The notes: a model not told the origin generated them from the letters alone. A stretch of DNA of 64,000 nucleotides from Betaproteobacteria bacterium (GCA_900299145.1 OMIN01000134.1:1-64000), one strand, 5' to 3'; positions 26,041 to 35,354 are shown, counted from the first letter of the stretch. A program made the numbers and translations.

Positions 26041-27006
26041 CTACCGTATCACCGCATCCGGGTAATCCGCCACATACTCCGCAATCAAATCATCCATCGC
26101 AGCCGGCCCGCGTAATCCCAGCGACTGCGCGCGTGCGGTATTAAAACGCCACGGCCAGCCGCCGACTATGGTTGAAATGGTGTCGTCCTTTTCCACCTGC
26201 ACGCGCGCCGCAACCTTGGCGCCCGCGTGACGCTCGAGCGCGGCGAGCATATCCGCCACGCGCACGGAAATTCCCGGCAGATTCATTGCAGTACGGCTGC
26301 CCCAGTGCTCGCGCGGCGTGTTGAACGCCGCAATCAAACCAGCAACCGCATAGCGCGGCGAGGTAATCCACACGCCCGTGGCTGGGTCGACCGGACACAC
26401 CGCTTCCACGCCCGCCAGCGGCTCGCGGATGATGCCGCTCATGAAGCTGGACGCGGCCTTATTGGGTTTGCCGGGACGCACCGTCACCGTTGGCAAACGC
26501 ACGCTGCGGCCGTCGACGTAACCCTTACGCGTGTAATCGGCGATGAGTTGCTCACAGATGAATTTTTGCGTGCCATAGGAATTTTGCGGCTGCGGCAGTG
26601 TGTTGTCGGCAATCACGTCAGGCATGTCGCCACCGTACACCGCCAGCGAACTGGAGAACACCAATCTTGGCGTTTGCTGCGTTGCGCGGCATGCATCGAG
26701 CAGCGCGCGCGTGGTGTCCAGATTCGTGCGCAAGCCCAGGTCGATATCCGCCTCGCACTCGCCGCTTACCGCCGCTGCCAGATGAAACACCCCGCCGATG
26801 CCCTGCATCAGCGCATCAGCGAGCAGCGCCTTCAAATCGCCGGTGACGCTGCGCACGCGCGGGTCGGCCAGCAACGCGGCATCTCGCAGCGGCGCGATGT
26901 CCGCCAACACCAGTGACGTAACTATCTGTTTTAATTCAGTTTTTAATAACTCTCGTGCGAGCTTTACACCCAAAAATCCCGCACCGCCGGTGACTAATAT
27001 GTTCAT
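26041..27006 (-). CDS. NAD-dependent epimerase/dehydrogenase, D-erythronate dehydrogenase-like
   Basis: 321 residues of the extended SDR fold. Rossmann motif MNILVTGGAGFLGVKLAREL; FHLAAAVSGECEADID; active-site serines in VFSSSLAVYGG and YGTQK (Y-x-x-x-K). The phrases VSGECEADIDLG, NSYGTQKFICEQLIADYTRK and RLPTVTVRPGKPNKAASSF strongly recall DenD, which oxidises D-erythronate in four-carbon sugar-acid breakdown. The product would be a 2-keto acid. An AT-rich motif lies antisense in codons 20-30 (KTELKQIVTS). It is divergent from the DapA-like gene. Confidence 0.85.
   Translation of the reverse strand: MNILVTGGAGFLGVKLARELLKTELKQIVTSLVLADIAPLRDAALLADPRVRSVTGDLKALLADALMQGIGGVFHLAAAVSGECEADIDLGLRTNLDTTRALLDACRATQQTPRLVFSSSLAVYGGDMPDVIADNTLPQPQNSYGTQKFICEQLIADYTRKGYVDGRSVRLPTVTVRPGKPNKAASSFMSGIIREPLAGVEAVCPVDPATGVWITSPRYAVAGLIAAFNTPREHWGSRTAMNLPGISVRVADMLAALERHAGAKVAARVQVEKDDTISTIVGGWPWRFNTARAQSLGLRGPAAMDDLIAEYVADYPDAVIR
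26918..26947 (+). repeat. AT-rich dispersed motif, copy 7 (inside the DenD-like gene)
   Basis: GTAACTATCTGTTTTAATTC followed by AGTTTTTAAT. It is antisense to the gene and encodes KTELKQIVTS, which resembles the IELNQILT stretch encoded by copy 2 in the AlkC-like gene. Confidence 0.78.
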
Positions 27007-27049
27007 GTGAAATTCAAAAGAGCTTCGTTAGGCCGAATACTAACCTTGT

Positions 27050-27128
27050 CGTTCCCGCGCAGGCGGGAACCCATAACACAGCAATACTTGAGACGGGCTT
27101 CTGAATACCCGCTTGCACGCGAAAGATA
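27050..27128. repeat. Palindromic intergenic repeat, family B
   Basis: CGTTCCCGCGCAGGCGGGAA followed by CCCATAACACAG, then a degraded right arm (ACCCGCTTGCACGCGAAAG). It is related to the copy at 30,865, which has the same CCCATAACA core start. It lies in the 281-nt gap between the divergent DenD-like and DapA-like genes. Confidence 0.75.
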
Positions 27129-27287
27129 AAGGTACTTTTCAAAATCCTGCAACTCTTGCTAATTACCTGGCAACCACGTCAGTTTGGATCACCGCCCCGC
27201 TATGGTATTCTCGATTGCAATCGCTGGCGCGTCGCGCGCCGCCTCATTGTTTCTGACCCCATCATTATTCGTTTCGAGGAGTTTCGC

Positions 27288-28229
27288 ATGAAATCCGCGC
27301 AAAAAATCAAAGGCGTGCTCGCGCCCGTGTGCACGCCGTTTAAAGCCGACTACAGCCCGGACCACAACCGCTTTGTCGCACAGTGCAAATGGATGCTGGG
27401 GCAGGGCTCCGGCCTCGCGGTGTTCGGCACCAACAGCGAAGCGAACTCGCTGTCGGTCAACGAACGCATCGCCCTACTCGATTCGCTGCTGCAAGCCGGC
27501 CTCGACCCCGCGCGCATGATGCCGGGCACGGGCTGCTGCTCCTTCACCGACACCGTGCGCCTCACCGAACACGCGGTCAAGGCCGGTGCTGCGGGCGTGC
27601 TGATGCTGCCGCCGTTTTACTACAAGGACGTGCCGGAAGAGGGGCTCTACCGGCACTTCAGCGAAGTAATCGAACGCGTGGGTGATGACCGGCTGCGCGT
27701 CTACCTCTATCACATCCCGCCAGTGGCGGTGGTGGGCATCACGCCCAAGCTCGTCGAGCGGCTGATGAAGCGCTACCCCAAGGCCATCGCTGGCATGAAA
27801 GACAGTTCCGGCGACTGGAAAAACACCAAAGTGTTCCTCGACGCGTTTGCGAAAGACGGCTTCGACATGTTCGTCGGCAGCGAATCGTTCCTGCTTGCCA
27901 ACATGCGCAACCACGGCGCGGGTTGCATCAGCGCCACCGCCAACGTCAATCCGGCCGCCATCGACAAGCTCTATCGCGAATGGAAAAACGCCGACGCCGA
28001 TGCGCAACAGGCGCAACTCGACGTCATCCGCAAAACGACAGGCCAGTACATCATGATCCCCGCGCTGAAAGCTGTCATCGCGCACTACGCCAATGATCCC
28101 GAATGGGCCACCGTGCGCCCGCCGCTGATGCCCTTGACGGCGGAACAGGCGAAAACCACTGTGGATAATTTGCTCAAGCTCGGATTTGACATGCCGGGGT
28201 TGGCCAAGGCGGGGGCGGTGGCGGCGTAG
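27288..28229 (+). CDS. DapA-family aldolase/lyase (dihydrodipicolinate synthase-like)
   Basis: 313 residues, a TIM-barrel of the class I pyruvate aldolase type. Schiff-base lysine K171 in AGMKDSSGDW and tyrosine Y141 in VYLYHIPP are in place; the VFGTNSEANSLSVNER loop replaces the classical GTTGE. Relatives include 4-hydroxy-tetrahydrodipicolinate synthase, N-acetylneuraminate lyase and 2-keto-3-deoxy sugar acid aldolases; the sugar-acid neighbours favour the latter (inference). ATG 27288 has CGAGGAG 7 nt upstream; an upstream in-frame start gives an atypical extension. Confidence 0.88.
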   Translation: MKSAQKIKGVLAPVCTPFKADYSPDHNRFVAQCKWMLGQGSGLAVFGTNSEANSLSVNERIALLDSLLQAGLDPARMMPGTGCCSFTDTVRLTEHAVKAGAAGVLMLPPFYYKDVPEEGLYRHFSEVIERVGDDRLRVYLYHIPPVAVVGITPKLVERLMKRYPKAIAGMKDSSGDWKNTKVFLDAFAKDGFDMFVGSESFLLANMRNHGAGCISATANVNPAAIDKLYREWKNADADAQQAQLDVIRKTTGQYIMIPALKAVIAHYANDPEWATVRPPLMPLTAEQAKTTVDNLLKLGFDMPGLAKAGAVAA

Positions 28230-28247
28230 CACCAACGCTCTGGCGCG

Positions 28248-29462
28248 CTATGGCAGTGCCTCCACCGCGCGCGGCACCAGACTTTGCACCGCCACAGCTT
28301 TTAGCGAAGGATCGCTGCTCGCCGCGGCGATCTGGCGCAGCGCGATAGTGGCTGCGCCAGCCACCGTTTCGCGCCAGAACCAGTGCTGCATGCTGGCGGT
28401 GGTGTGTGTGCCGGGCTGCATGGCCTTGGCCTCGGTGTAGAACGCGCGCAGTTCATCACAGGCGTGTTTTAGCGCTTCGCCTTCGGAAAGGTCAGCGCGG
28501 CATTTTGCGGGCGGGTTGCCCGCAAGCCACGCGCAGACGTATTGCACCAGCGCTTCGGGCGCGAGGCCCGTGACGCCCAGCGTATTGCCCGCGCGGTATT
28601 GCGTCGCCAGTGCGTGCCAGGCTTGCAGTTGTGAGCATTCATCGGCGAGATTTTGCGCGAGATCGCCTTCTTTTCTGACTGATGGAAAGTTCACCGGGCA
28701 CGACAGACCTTCCGGTGCGGCTTGCGTATCGGGCGGTGCGTTGTCCGCAAAATCCTCCAGCACGGGGCCTTGTTCGCGCGTTAAGAGTTGCAAGGCGGCC
28801 AGCAGCACACGGCGCTGAAACGCGGCATCGTTGGGCACGCCAAAGGGCCGGCCCAGCATGAATGGCACCCATAGCGCACGAGGCGGCGCAAGGGCCTCGG
28901 TATGTTCGCGCACCAGACTGATTTGCGTGGTGGCAATGCCCGCGGCTTCGAGGTAGTGGCCCAGTGCGCCGACGGCGCACGTGCAGTTGGGTCAAACGGG
29001 GCTTAGCAGGACGGCATCCACTTTATCCGCCTGCAGGTGTTGTGCGAGTTCTTTGGCTTTACCTTCGTAGTCCGTCACCGGCGACACCGCGCCCATGAAG
29101 GCATAGTGGTAACCGGCGGCTGACCCGATCACGCCGTCCCGCGCCAGCTCGCGCAGGCGGTCGAGCGGAAACGCCACGTTCCAGTCCTGCTGAAAGCCCG
29201 TGCGGTCAAAATTTACCGACATGTGGCTCATCACCAAATCGTTGGCCTGCGCATTGCCGGGGATAACGCGGTAATCCATCGCGCCCGCGCCAAACGGGCG
29301 GTCGCCGCGCGTGTGCAGCCCGGCAGTGGTGACAATGGCGACACGCCGCGCTTTCAGTGGTGCGCCCGTTACCCACGGCCTAGCGGTGAACTTGGGTAGC
29401 GTGGGAATTTTTTTCAGCATGTTGTCGCGGTCGGATTGCGCGAGGTCGGCGAGTCGTACCAT
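28248..29462 (-). CDS. GrdB/PrdB-like selenoprotein with in-frame TGA (predicted Sec157)
   Basis: One frame of 405 codons interrupted only by TGA at 28992-28994. Before it: MVRLADLAQSDRDNMLKKIP ... KVDAVLLSPV. After it: PNCTCAVGALGHYLEAAG, then ISLVREHTEALAPPRALWVP and MLGRPFGVPN. Together SPV-U-PNCT matches the UxxCT redox motif of the glycine/proline reductase B-subunit family. Read as a stop, the TGA would cut the active site in half. A hairpin just downstream fits a bacterial SECIS. The MFS gene at 29,626 lies upstream on the same strand and may be in the same operon. The reductase's substrate in this probably aerobic organism is unknown. Automated annotation would split it into two genes. 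Confidence 0.85.
28965..28979 (-). promoter_or_regulatory. SECIS-like hairpin for the GrdB-like gene
   Basis: In the mRNA, TGCGCC-GTC-GGCGCA forms a perfect 6-bp stem with a 3-nt loop starting with G. The loop begins 19 nt after the UGA (18 nt between), inside the 16-37 nt range reported for bacterial SECIS elements. The outer CCCA just after the UGA can also pair with TGGG. GC-rich DNA gives chance hairpins, so this is supporting evidence only. Confidence 0.6.
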
Positions 29463-29593
29463 GCGGTGATGCTCCTGGTTGATATTCGGTTCGTGCCGGG
29501 CGAGTGGTCACACTTTACCGTGCCGCCGCGCGGGATGTGCCATCACCGCATTTTGCGGCGATTCCGCGGCCCGCGTAAAGCAAGAGAATGATT

Positions 29594-29622
29594 ATAAGTA
29601 TTTGTTTTTGTTAACATTTTTA
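29594..29622 (+). repeat. AT-rich dispersed motif, copy 8
   Basis: ATAAGTATTTGTTTTTGTTA followed by ACATTTTTA. It lies directly downstream of the stop codon of the minus-strand MFS gene and upstream of the GrdB-like gene. Confidence 0.8.
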
Positions 29623-29625
29623 TAC

Positions 29626-30801
29626 CTAAGATGCTTTCGCGCGCGCAGTCTCTATCGCCGCCTTGGCCTTGCTTTGCAGATACCCGCCAAAAGCCAGCAA
29701 ACCCGAGTTCGACAGAAACACGGTTTTAAAACCAAACGCGGTACCCACACTGCCGAAGAAAATGGGGATCACCACGTGCGTGACGCTACGCAAAGTTTTA
29801 TAGAGGCCGATGGCCTCAGCAATGCGCCCGGCGGGCGCGAGCACATAAAGAAGTGACATGATCATCGGCTGCGCACAGCCCACGCCGAGGCCCAGCAAAA
29901 ACGCAATCACCGCCAGTGCGTAGGCGTTCACAAAAAACGGCAGCAGCAGATAGGCGGTGGCTGCGACAAATATGGCGGTGGTGAGGATGGTGGCCTCAGT
30001 GAGTTTTTTCGCCAGAAACGGAATTGCCGCGCGAATCACGAAGGCTGCCAGCGCCACCATCCCAAGCACGGTGCCGATGGCCGAAGCCGACAGCCCCACC
30101 GCGTGCCCATAGACCGGCATGTAAAACTGAAACAGATCCTGCGCCGAGCCGATGATGGCGCCGGCAATAAAAGTGGCGCGCAGCGCCGGGATGCGCCACA
30201 GGTCAAACACGCTCTTGCTGGCCTCGCCCTCGCCGTCCGCACTTCCGCTTTTCGCCACGGGTGGCCAGATGCGCGGCTTTAACCATAACAGAGGAATTGG
30301 CAACGCGACCAGCAGCGCCAGCACCCAAAATACGCGCTGATTTCCAATGGTGTCGATCAAAATGCCAGACATCAGCGGCCCCAAAAAATTCGCCACCGAC
30401 CAGGTCATGGTAATCCACGCGTAGTTACGCTGGCGGTACTGTGGCCCGCCCACGCCGCCGACGGCCGCCTCCAGCGGGATGCTGAAAATCAGATGTCCCA
30501 ACCCGTTGAGAAACGCCAGCACGCAGAGCATCACAAGACTGGGTGACGCCACTGGAATCAGCAGCGCCACCATCATCATTACCGAGCCGATGATCATCGG
30601 CCAATGGGGCGACACGCGATCAGACACGCGGCCGATCACAATCGAAAAAAACATCGGGCTTAACGAATACAGGGCGACGATTACGCCCACCGTGAATTGG
30701 TTCGCGCCCAGTTCAAGGGCGTACAGCGACACCGCGACACGGCTGCCGCCGAAACCCATCTGGCTGATGGTGGAAATTAAAACGACGAGGTAGATCGCCA
30801 T
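29626..30801 (-). CDS. MFS transporter
   Basis: 391 residues, about 12 membrane segments. The A-motif is IGRVSDRVSPHWPMIIG; the N-terminus MAIYLVVLISTISQMGFGGS is already the first helix. The long loop GSADGEGEASKSVFDLWRIP separates the two halves. The substrate is unknown. It is the first gene of a likely two-gene unit with the GrdB-like selenoprotein gene (164 nt gap, same strand), suggesting that it moves that enzyme's substrate or product. Confidence 0.85.
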   Translation of the reverse strand: MAIYLVVLISTISQMGFGGSRVAVSLYALELGANQFTVGVIVALYSLSPMFFSIVIGRVSDRVSPHWPMIIGSVMMMVALLIPVASPSLVMLCVLAFLNGLGHLIFSIPLEAAVGGVGGPQYRQRNYAWITMTWSVANFLGPLMSGILIDTIGNQRVFWVLALLVALPIPLLWLKPRIWPPVAKSGSADGEGEASKSVFDLWRIPALRATFIAGAIIGSAQDLFQFYMPVYGHAVGLSASAIGTVLGMVALAAFVIRAAIPFLAKKLTEATILTTAIFVAATAYLLLPFFVNAYALAVIAFLLGLGVGCAQPMIMSLLYVLAPAGRIAEAIGLYKTLRSVTHVVIPIFFGSVGTAFGFKTVFLSNSGLLAFGGYLQSKAKAAIETARAKAS

Positions 30802-30864
30802 GATTCAATGTTCGGTTATGACCTGCGCAATCCGAGACACGCCGAATTTATGGAATACCACCGC

Positions 30865-30948
30865 CGTCGTTCCCGCGCAGGCGGGAACCCATAACATAGT
30901 GCCATCTCAGACGGGATTGTGGGTTACCGCCTGCGCGGAAACGACAAG
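30865..30948. repeat. 84-bp palindromic intergenic repeat, family B
   Basis: Left arm CGTCGTTCCCGCGCAGGCGG (then GAACCCATAACA) and right arm GGGTTACCGCCTGCGCGGAA (then ACGACAAG). The best-preserved family B copy in the window; it lies between two minus-strand genes, upstream of the MFS start. Confidence 0.82.
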
Positions 30949-31022
30949 AATACTGTTGGGGACTATGGCAGTTGCAGTGGCACTCGGCGTTATGCATGCG
31001 CGAAAGCCAGTTCGGCAATCGA

Positions 31023-31949
31023 CTACTTCATCGCTACCAACTCCAAAGCTTCCCGGCTCGGCCCCTCGATCATTATCGCCCGCGTATCACCCAGCTTGTA
31101 AGGACCTTCCAGAAACGTCACGCCCTCACCCTTCAGCTTGGCAATCCATGCATCCAGATCGGCGACACCAAACGCCAGATGATCGTAACGTTGCCCGCGC
31201 GACCCCGCGAGTGGTGCATCGCCCTGCGGCGCGTACCATTGCACGGCCACGTCACCGAACATCACACCCGCGCGCGGCGTGCGGAACATGCCGTCCTGAG
31301 TGAGTGAAGGCCAGGTGCGGTCAGGGCCGCGCTTCACCTGGCACGTGTCTTCGGTGAGCGGATCGGTGTTGCCCCAGCCCGGCATCGGCGGCGCGTTCAA
31401 ATGTTTTTGATACCAGAGCTGCGCGCAAAACGGCTGCTCCTGCCACATGTGCACGTGGTTGAATCGCTCCACCGGATGATCGCCGATGTATTCCACCAAC
31501 GTGCCGTCAGGTGCCGACATGTAGGCAAAACCTCCGCCGCCCTTGGGCTGAAGATTCTTTGCCTTGGCTTCAGCGATCTGCGTCTTGGTAAGCCCCAACA
31601 CATTACCGACATTGGGCCAAGTGTCGCTGTTGATGTAGACGTAGCCGCCGCTGTCCTCGGTGTAAAGCGGCATCAGTGTTACTTCCGAACTGGTTTTGTA
31701 CTGAGCAAGTTTCTTGCGCACATCGGTGACATGCCAGCCGTAATGCCAGATCGCGCTTTGCGGCAGGAGAGGCGGCGCTTTTTCCACCTTGTCAAACAGC
31801 AGCATGACGTTATTCGGCGTGCGCAGCGCCGCGATGCCGTTCCATGTGGTCTTGGCAGTGCTGGCGAAAGCATGTGTATAAAATCCGATAGCCGCGTCGG
31901 GATCGGTCGAATTCAAATGCACATGGTGAAAGGTGGGGGTGGGCAGCAT
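31023..31949 (-). CDS. VOC-family (glyoxalase/extradiol dioxygenase fold) protein, two modules
   Basis: 308 residues. Two metal-site modules can be seen: HHVHLNSTDPDAAIGFYTHA near the N-terminus and FNHVHMWQEQPFCAQLWYQK in the middle, with later strands containing RYDHLAFGVADLDAWIAKLK and a final SREALELVAMK (candidate metal glutamate). The VOC superfamily includes glyoxalase I, ring-cleavage dioxygenases and epimerases; no specific activity is claimed. It is 33 nt downstream of the SDR gene and probably in the same operon. Confidence 0.85.
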   Translation of the reverse strand: MLPTPTFHHVHLNSTDPDAAIGFYTHAFASTAKTTWNGIAALRTPNNVMLLFDKVEKAPPLLPQSAIWHYGWHVTDVRKKLAQYKTSSEVTLMPLYTEDSGGYVYINSDTWPNVGNVLGLTKTQIAEAKAKNLQPKGGGGFAYMSAPDGTLVEYIGDHPVERFNHVHMWQEQPFCAQLWYQKHLNAPPMPGWGNTDPLTEDTCQVKRGPDRTWPSLTQDGMFRTPRAGVMFGDVAVQWYAPQGDAPLAGSRGQRYDHLAFGVADLDAWIAKLKGEGVTFLEGPYKLGDTRAIMIEGPSREALELVAMK

Positions 31950-31982
31950 GACAGTCTTCCTTTGAAAAATGAGCCGCGTGCG

Positions 31983-32795
31983 CTACCGCGACGGCCCCAC
32001 AATCGATGCGCCGCCATCCAGACAAATGCTCTGGCCGGTCATGAACTTCGACTGATCCGAAAGCAGAAAACGCACCAGATGGCCGGTATCCCAGCCGGTG
32101 CCTTCCTTTTTCATCAGCGAAGCTTCGGCGCGCCTTTGCCGCCGCTCCGGCGTGAGATTGCGGTTGATGTTGGGCGTAAACACCGGGCCAAGAATGATGC
32201 AGTTGGCGCGAATGCCCTGCGCACCGTGGTCGGACGCGAGCGTGGAGGTGAGTGCGACCACCGCGCCCTTGGTCACAGAATAAACGGTTGATTTCTGCGG
32301 ACGGATGCTGCGCAGCGAGCCGATGTTGACAATGGCGCCGCCGCCGGTTTTCACCATCGCAGGAATCGCGTATTTGCACATCATCATCATGCTGTCGACG
32401 TTCAGCGCAAACATATTGCGCCATTCGGCCACGCTCATCTCGGTAACATCCCCCGGCGCGCTGCGCCCGACGTTGTTGTCCAGACAATCGAGCCGGCCGT
32501 ACTTCGCCAGCGTGGCTTCCACGGCAGCCCGGCAATGCGCTTCCTGCGTGACATCGGCGACATGCGCAAACGCCTCGCCACCTTCTTTTTTGATGATATC
32601 GACGGTATGCTGGGCGAGATCCTGCGTGCGGCCCAGCACGCACACCTTTGCGCCCGCCCGTGCCAGCAAGATCGCGGCGGCGCGGCCGTTGGTCACCCCT
32701 TCTTCCAGCCCCTGCCCGATGGGGCCGCCCGCGCCCGAAACGATAGCTACCTTGCCAATCAGGCCATAGTCGTTGGTGATGGTTTCATATGCCAT
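31983..32795 (-). CDS. Short-chain dehydrogenase/reductase (classical SDR)
   Basis: 270 residues. Cofactor loop VAIVSGAGGPIGQG (residues 17-29), NNVG in place of NNAG, and the catalytic set S160 (NIGSLRS), Y172 and K176 (YSVTK). ATG 32795 has AGAGGAG 7 nt upstream; longer starts give low-complexity residues. It oxidises or reduces a hydroxyl/keto group with NAD(P). It is cotranscribed with the VOC gene downstream, so the two probably act in one pathway, perhaps on an aromatic or cyclic acid (inference). Confidence 0.9.
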   Translation of the reverse strand: MAYETITNDYGLIGKVAIVSGAGGPIGQGLEEGVTNGRAAAILLARAGAKVCVLGRTQDLAQHTVDIIKKEGGEAFAHVADVTQEAHCRAAVEATLAKYGRLDCLDNNVGRSAPGDVTEMSVAEWRNMFALNVDSMMMMCKYAIPAMVKTGGGAIVNIGSLRSIRPQKSTVYSVTKGAVVALTSTLASDHGAQGIRANCIILGPVFTPNINRNLTPERRQRRAEASLMKKEGTGWDTGHLVRFLLSDQSKFMTGQSICLDGGASIVGPSR

Positions 32796-33056
32796 GTGAT
32801 GCTCCTCTTTGGTGAATGCGGTGGATTGGGAGATAGTGTAGGGCGGGCGGCGTTGATCGAGCCGCGCGCCGGTTGATCGACTACAATTTGACCTCGCACG
32901 TCCGCGGGTAGTCTCTCGATTATAGGGTCTAAATTTGCAGAAGTTGTTGTTTACTTGCGTCCGTTCGTGCGCGCCATATGTCCGGCTTGCCCCTTGCGCC
33001 ATGTGGTCTGCGCCAGTGGTGTTGGGAGTACCATTCATTCCCGCCGTGTTTTCCCC

Positions 33057-34286
33057 GTGAGTCCACCTTCTCGATCACGCCTCGCCGATCCGTTGTACGC
33101 CGTGATCTGCGCGCTGGGCATTGCGCAGATTACCGCATGGGGCACCACCTACTACTGCCTCGGCGTGCTCGCTGCCTCCATCATCGCCGAGACCGGCTGG
33201 AGCCGTACGCTGGTATTTTCCGGGTTCACCGCCGGTTTGCTGGCGATAGGCCTGGTGTCGCCATGGGCTGGGCGGTTTATCGACCAATACGGCGCGCGCA
33301 CGGTGATGACCATTGGCACGGTGCTGGCTTCGCTCTGTCTTTACGCGTTGTCGCTGGTACGCTCCGAAGCCGAATATCTCGCGGTGTGGGCCTTTCTGGG
33401 CGTGGGAATGCGGCTGGTGCTGTACGACGCGGCGTTTGCCGCGCTGGTGCAGGTGGCGCCCTCGCGTGGTCGGCTGGCGATTTCGTATCTGACATTGTTT
33501 GGCGCGTTTGCCTCGACGGTGTTCTGGGTGATCGGTCATTACCTGAACGAAGCGCTCGGTTGGCGGCAGACGCTGGTGGCGTTTGCGGTGATTCAACTGC
33601 TGGTGTGTCTGCCGCTGAACTGGTTCGGCCTGTCGTGGCGCGAATCTGCGGGGCAGGCGGCTACACCCGCCGAAAAAGCCCGTGCCGCGCGCGAAGGCCC
33701 GCCGCTCACCGGGCGGTTGCGCACACTGACGCTGGTGCTGTTTGCGATGGTCATGTCGCTCAACGGATTCATTTTTGGCGTGATGTCTGTGCATCTGGTA
33801 CCGCTGCTCGAAGCCGCCGGCCTTACGGCGGCCAGCGCGGTGTGGATCGCTTCGTTGAAAGGATTCGCGCAATTTGGCGGACGCGTGGTTGAAATCACCT
33901 TTGGCCGTAATCTGCGCGCAATCACCGTGGCACGCATCGCCCTGGGCGTGTTGCCGCTGTCGTTCCTTGTGCTGCTGGCGGCGGGCGGCAAACTTTACGC
34001 GATACTGCTGTTCACGCTACTGATGGGGGCGGCGCAGGGCGTGATTACGATTGTGCGCGGCGCGGTGCCGCTGGCGCTCTTCGGCGCCGAAGGTTATGGC
34101 GCAGTGCTTGGCATGCTCGCCACGCCGTTCGTCATCGTCAATGCCACTGCACCGGCGATATTCGCGCTTGTCGTAGACCGTTGGGGCTGGCCCGCCGGCG
34201 AGTGGACGCTGCTGGGCACCTGCGCGACGTCGTGGATCGCAATGGAATTGATGGCGCGCTGGTATGCGCGCGCGCGCCGCGCCTGA
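33057..34286 (+). CDS. MFS transporter
   Basis: 409 residues if the GTG at 33057 is the start (VSPPSRSRLADPLYAVICAL); a longer in-frame start at 32955 adds residues unlike a membrane protein N-terminus. About 12 hydrophobic segments, A-motif SPWAGRFIDQYGARTVM, and a second-half loop RGAVPLALFGAEGYGAVLG. The type resembles MFS carriers of organic acids such as the monocarboxylate/oxalate group. It is divergent from the SDR gene; the 261-nt gap has a TACAAT at 32882-32887 that might be a -10 element but no clear -35. Confidence 0.82.
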   Translation: MSPPSRSRLADPLYAVICALGIAQITAWGTTYYCLGVLAASIIAETGWSRTLVFSGFTAGLLAIGLVSPWAGRFIDQYGARTVMTIGTVLASLCLYALSLVRSEAEYLAVWAFLGVGMRLVLYDAAFAALVQVAPSRGRLAISYLTLFGAFASTVFWVIGHYLNEALGWRQTLVAFAVIQLLVCLPLNWFGLSWRESAGQAATPAEKARAAREGPPLTGRLRTLTLVLFAMVMSLNGFIFGVMSVHLVPLLEAAGLTAASAVWIASLKGFAQFGGRVVEITFGRNLRAITVARIALGVLPLSFLVLLAAGGKLYAILLFTLLMGAAQGVITIVRGAVPLALFGAEGYGAVLGMLATPFVIVNATAPAIFALVVDRWGWPAGEWTLLGTCATSWIAMELMARWYARARRA

Positions 34287-34355
34287 TTGGGAATTGGGCG
34301 GGGAGAAACCAGGCGTGAATCGGAACGGCAAGCCGCATCGTCACGCCCCCACCAG

Positions 34356-35354
34356 TTATTCAGGCTTAAGCCCGGCAGCTTGCATTAACTTCGCCGTCTG
34401 ATCGATTTCGCGCGCGATCACGCCGGCGAAATCCGAGGGCGTACCGGTCAGTGGTACCATGGCCTGTTTATCCATGGCTTCGCGCACGTCGGGCACTTGC
34501 ACGGCTTTGGTGAGTGCAGCATTCAGCCGGTCGACAATCACGCGCGGCGTAGCCGCTGGCACGGCCACGCCATACCACACGCCATAGTTAAAGCCCGGTA
34601 CGATGGTTTCGTCTACCGTCGGCGTGTTGGGCAGCGACGCCACGCGCTTTAACGTGGTCACCGCCAGCGCGCGCACCTTGCCGGATTCCACCAGCGGCAG
34701 CATGCCCGCCACCGAGGGCAGCGATGCCATGGTTTGGCCAGAGGCCAGCGCCACCACCGCTTCGCCCGCGCCTTTGTACGGCACGTGCAGATATTTGAAT
34801 TGCGTGTGCATGGTCAGCAATTCCATCGCCAGATGGTTGGCGCTGCCCACGCCGGGCGAGGCCACCGACAGCTTGCCCTGCTGATCACGCGCGTAGGCAA
34901 TGAAGTCCTTGATGCTTTTCACCGGCAGCGACGGATTCACCAGCAGCACCAGCGGCCCGGTCGCCAATTGCGTGACGGCGGCGAGATCGCGCTTCAAGTC
35001 GTACGGCAAGCTTTTGCGAAACGCCGATTGCACGGCGGTTGAGATCGGTATCAGCAGCAGGGTGTAGCCGTCGGGCACGGCAGTCACCACGCGCTCCGCG
35101 GCGATCGACGTGGCGGCGCCGGGGCGGTTTTCGACCACCACCGGCTGGCCGAATTGCTCGTTCAACTTTTGCGCCATCAGCCGCGCGATGAAATCCACCG
35201 CTCCCCCCGGCACAAAGCCGACGACGATGCGCAGCGGCTTGTTGGGATAAGGCTGTACCGCGGGTGCTGCAGCAGGTTTCTGAGCCTGCGCGCCGCCGCT
35301 CACCACGCCGAGCACAACGAAAATGGAAAAACATAAGTGTTTGATTTTATTCAT
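34356..35354 (-). CDS. Bug/TctC-family periplasmic solute-binding protein
   Basis: 332 residues. The start ATG 35354 overlaps the TGA of the upstream Bug gene (ATGA), so translation is coupled. Signal peptide MNKIKHLCFSIFVVLGVVSG then GAQAQK; its first codons (NKIKHL) come from an AT-rich dispersed motif. Landmarks: IVVGFVPGGAVDFIARLMAQ, ENRPGAATSIAAER, AVPDGYTLLLI, YDLKRDLAAV, HVPYKGAGEAVVALA and YGVWYGVAVPAATPRVIV. It is the last gene of an enolase-Bug-Bug unit. Confidence 0.9.
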   Translation of the reverse strand: MNKIKHLCFSIFVVLGVVSGGAQAQKPAAAPAVQPYPNKPLRIVVGFVPGGAVDFIARLMAQKLNEQFGQPVVVENRPGAATSIAAERVVTAVPDGYTLLLIPISTAVQSAFRKSLPYDLKRDLAAVTQLATGPLVLLVNPSLPVKSIKDFIAYARDQQGKLSVASPGVGSANHLAMELLTMHTQFKYLHVPYKGAGEAVVALASGQTMASLPSVAGMLPLVESGKVRALAVTTLKRVASLPNTPTVDETIVPGFNYGVWYGVAVPAATPRVIVDRLNAALTKAVQVPDVREAMDKQAMVPLTGTPSDFAGVIAREIDQTAKLMQAAGLKPE

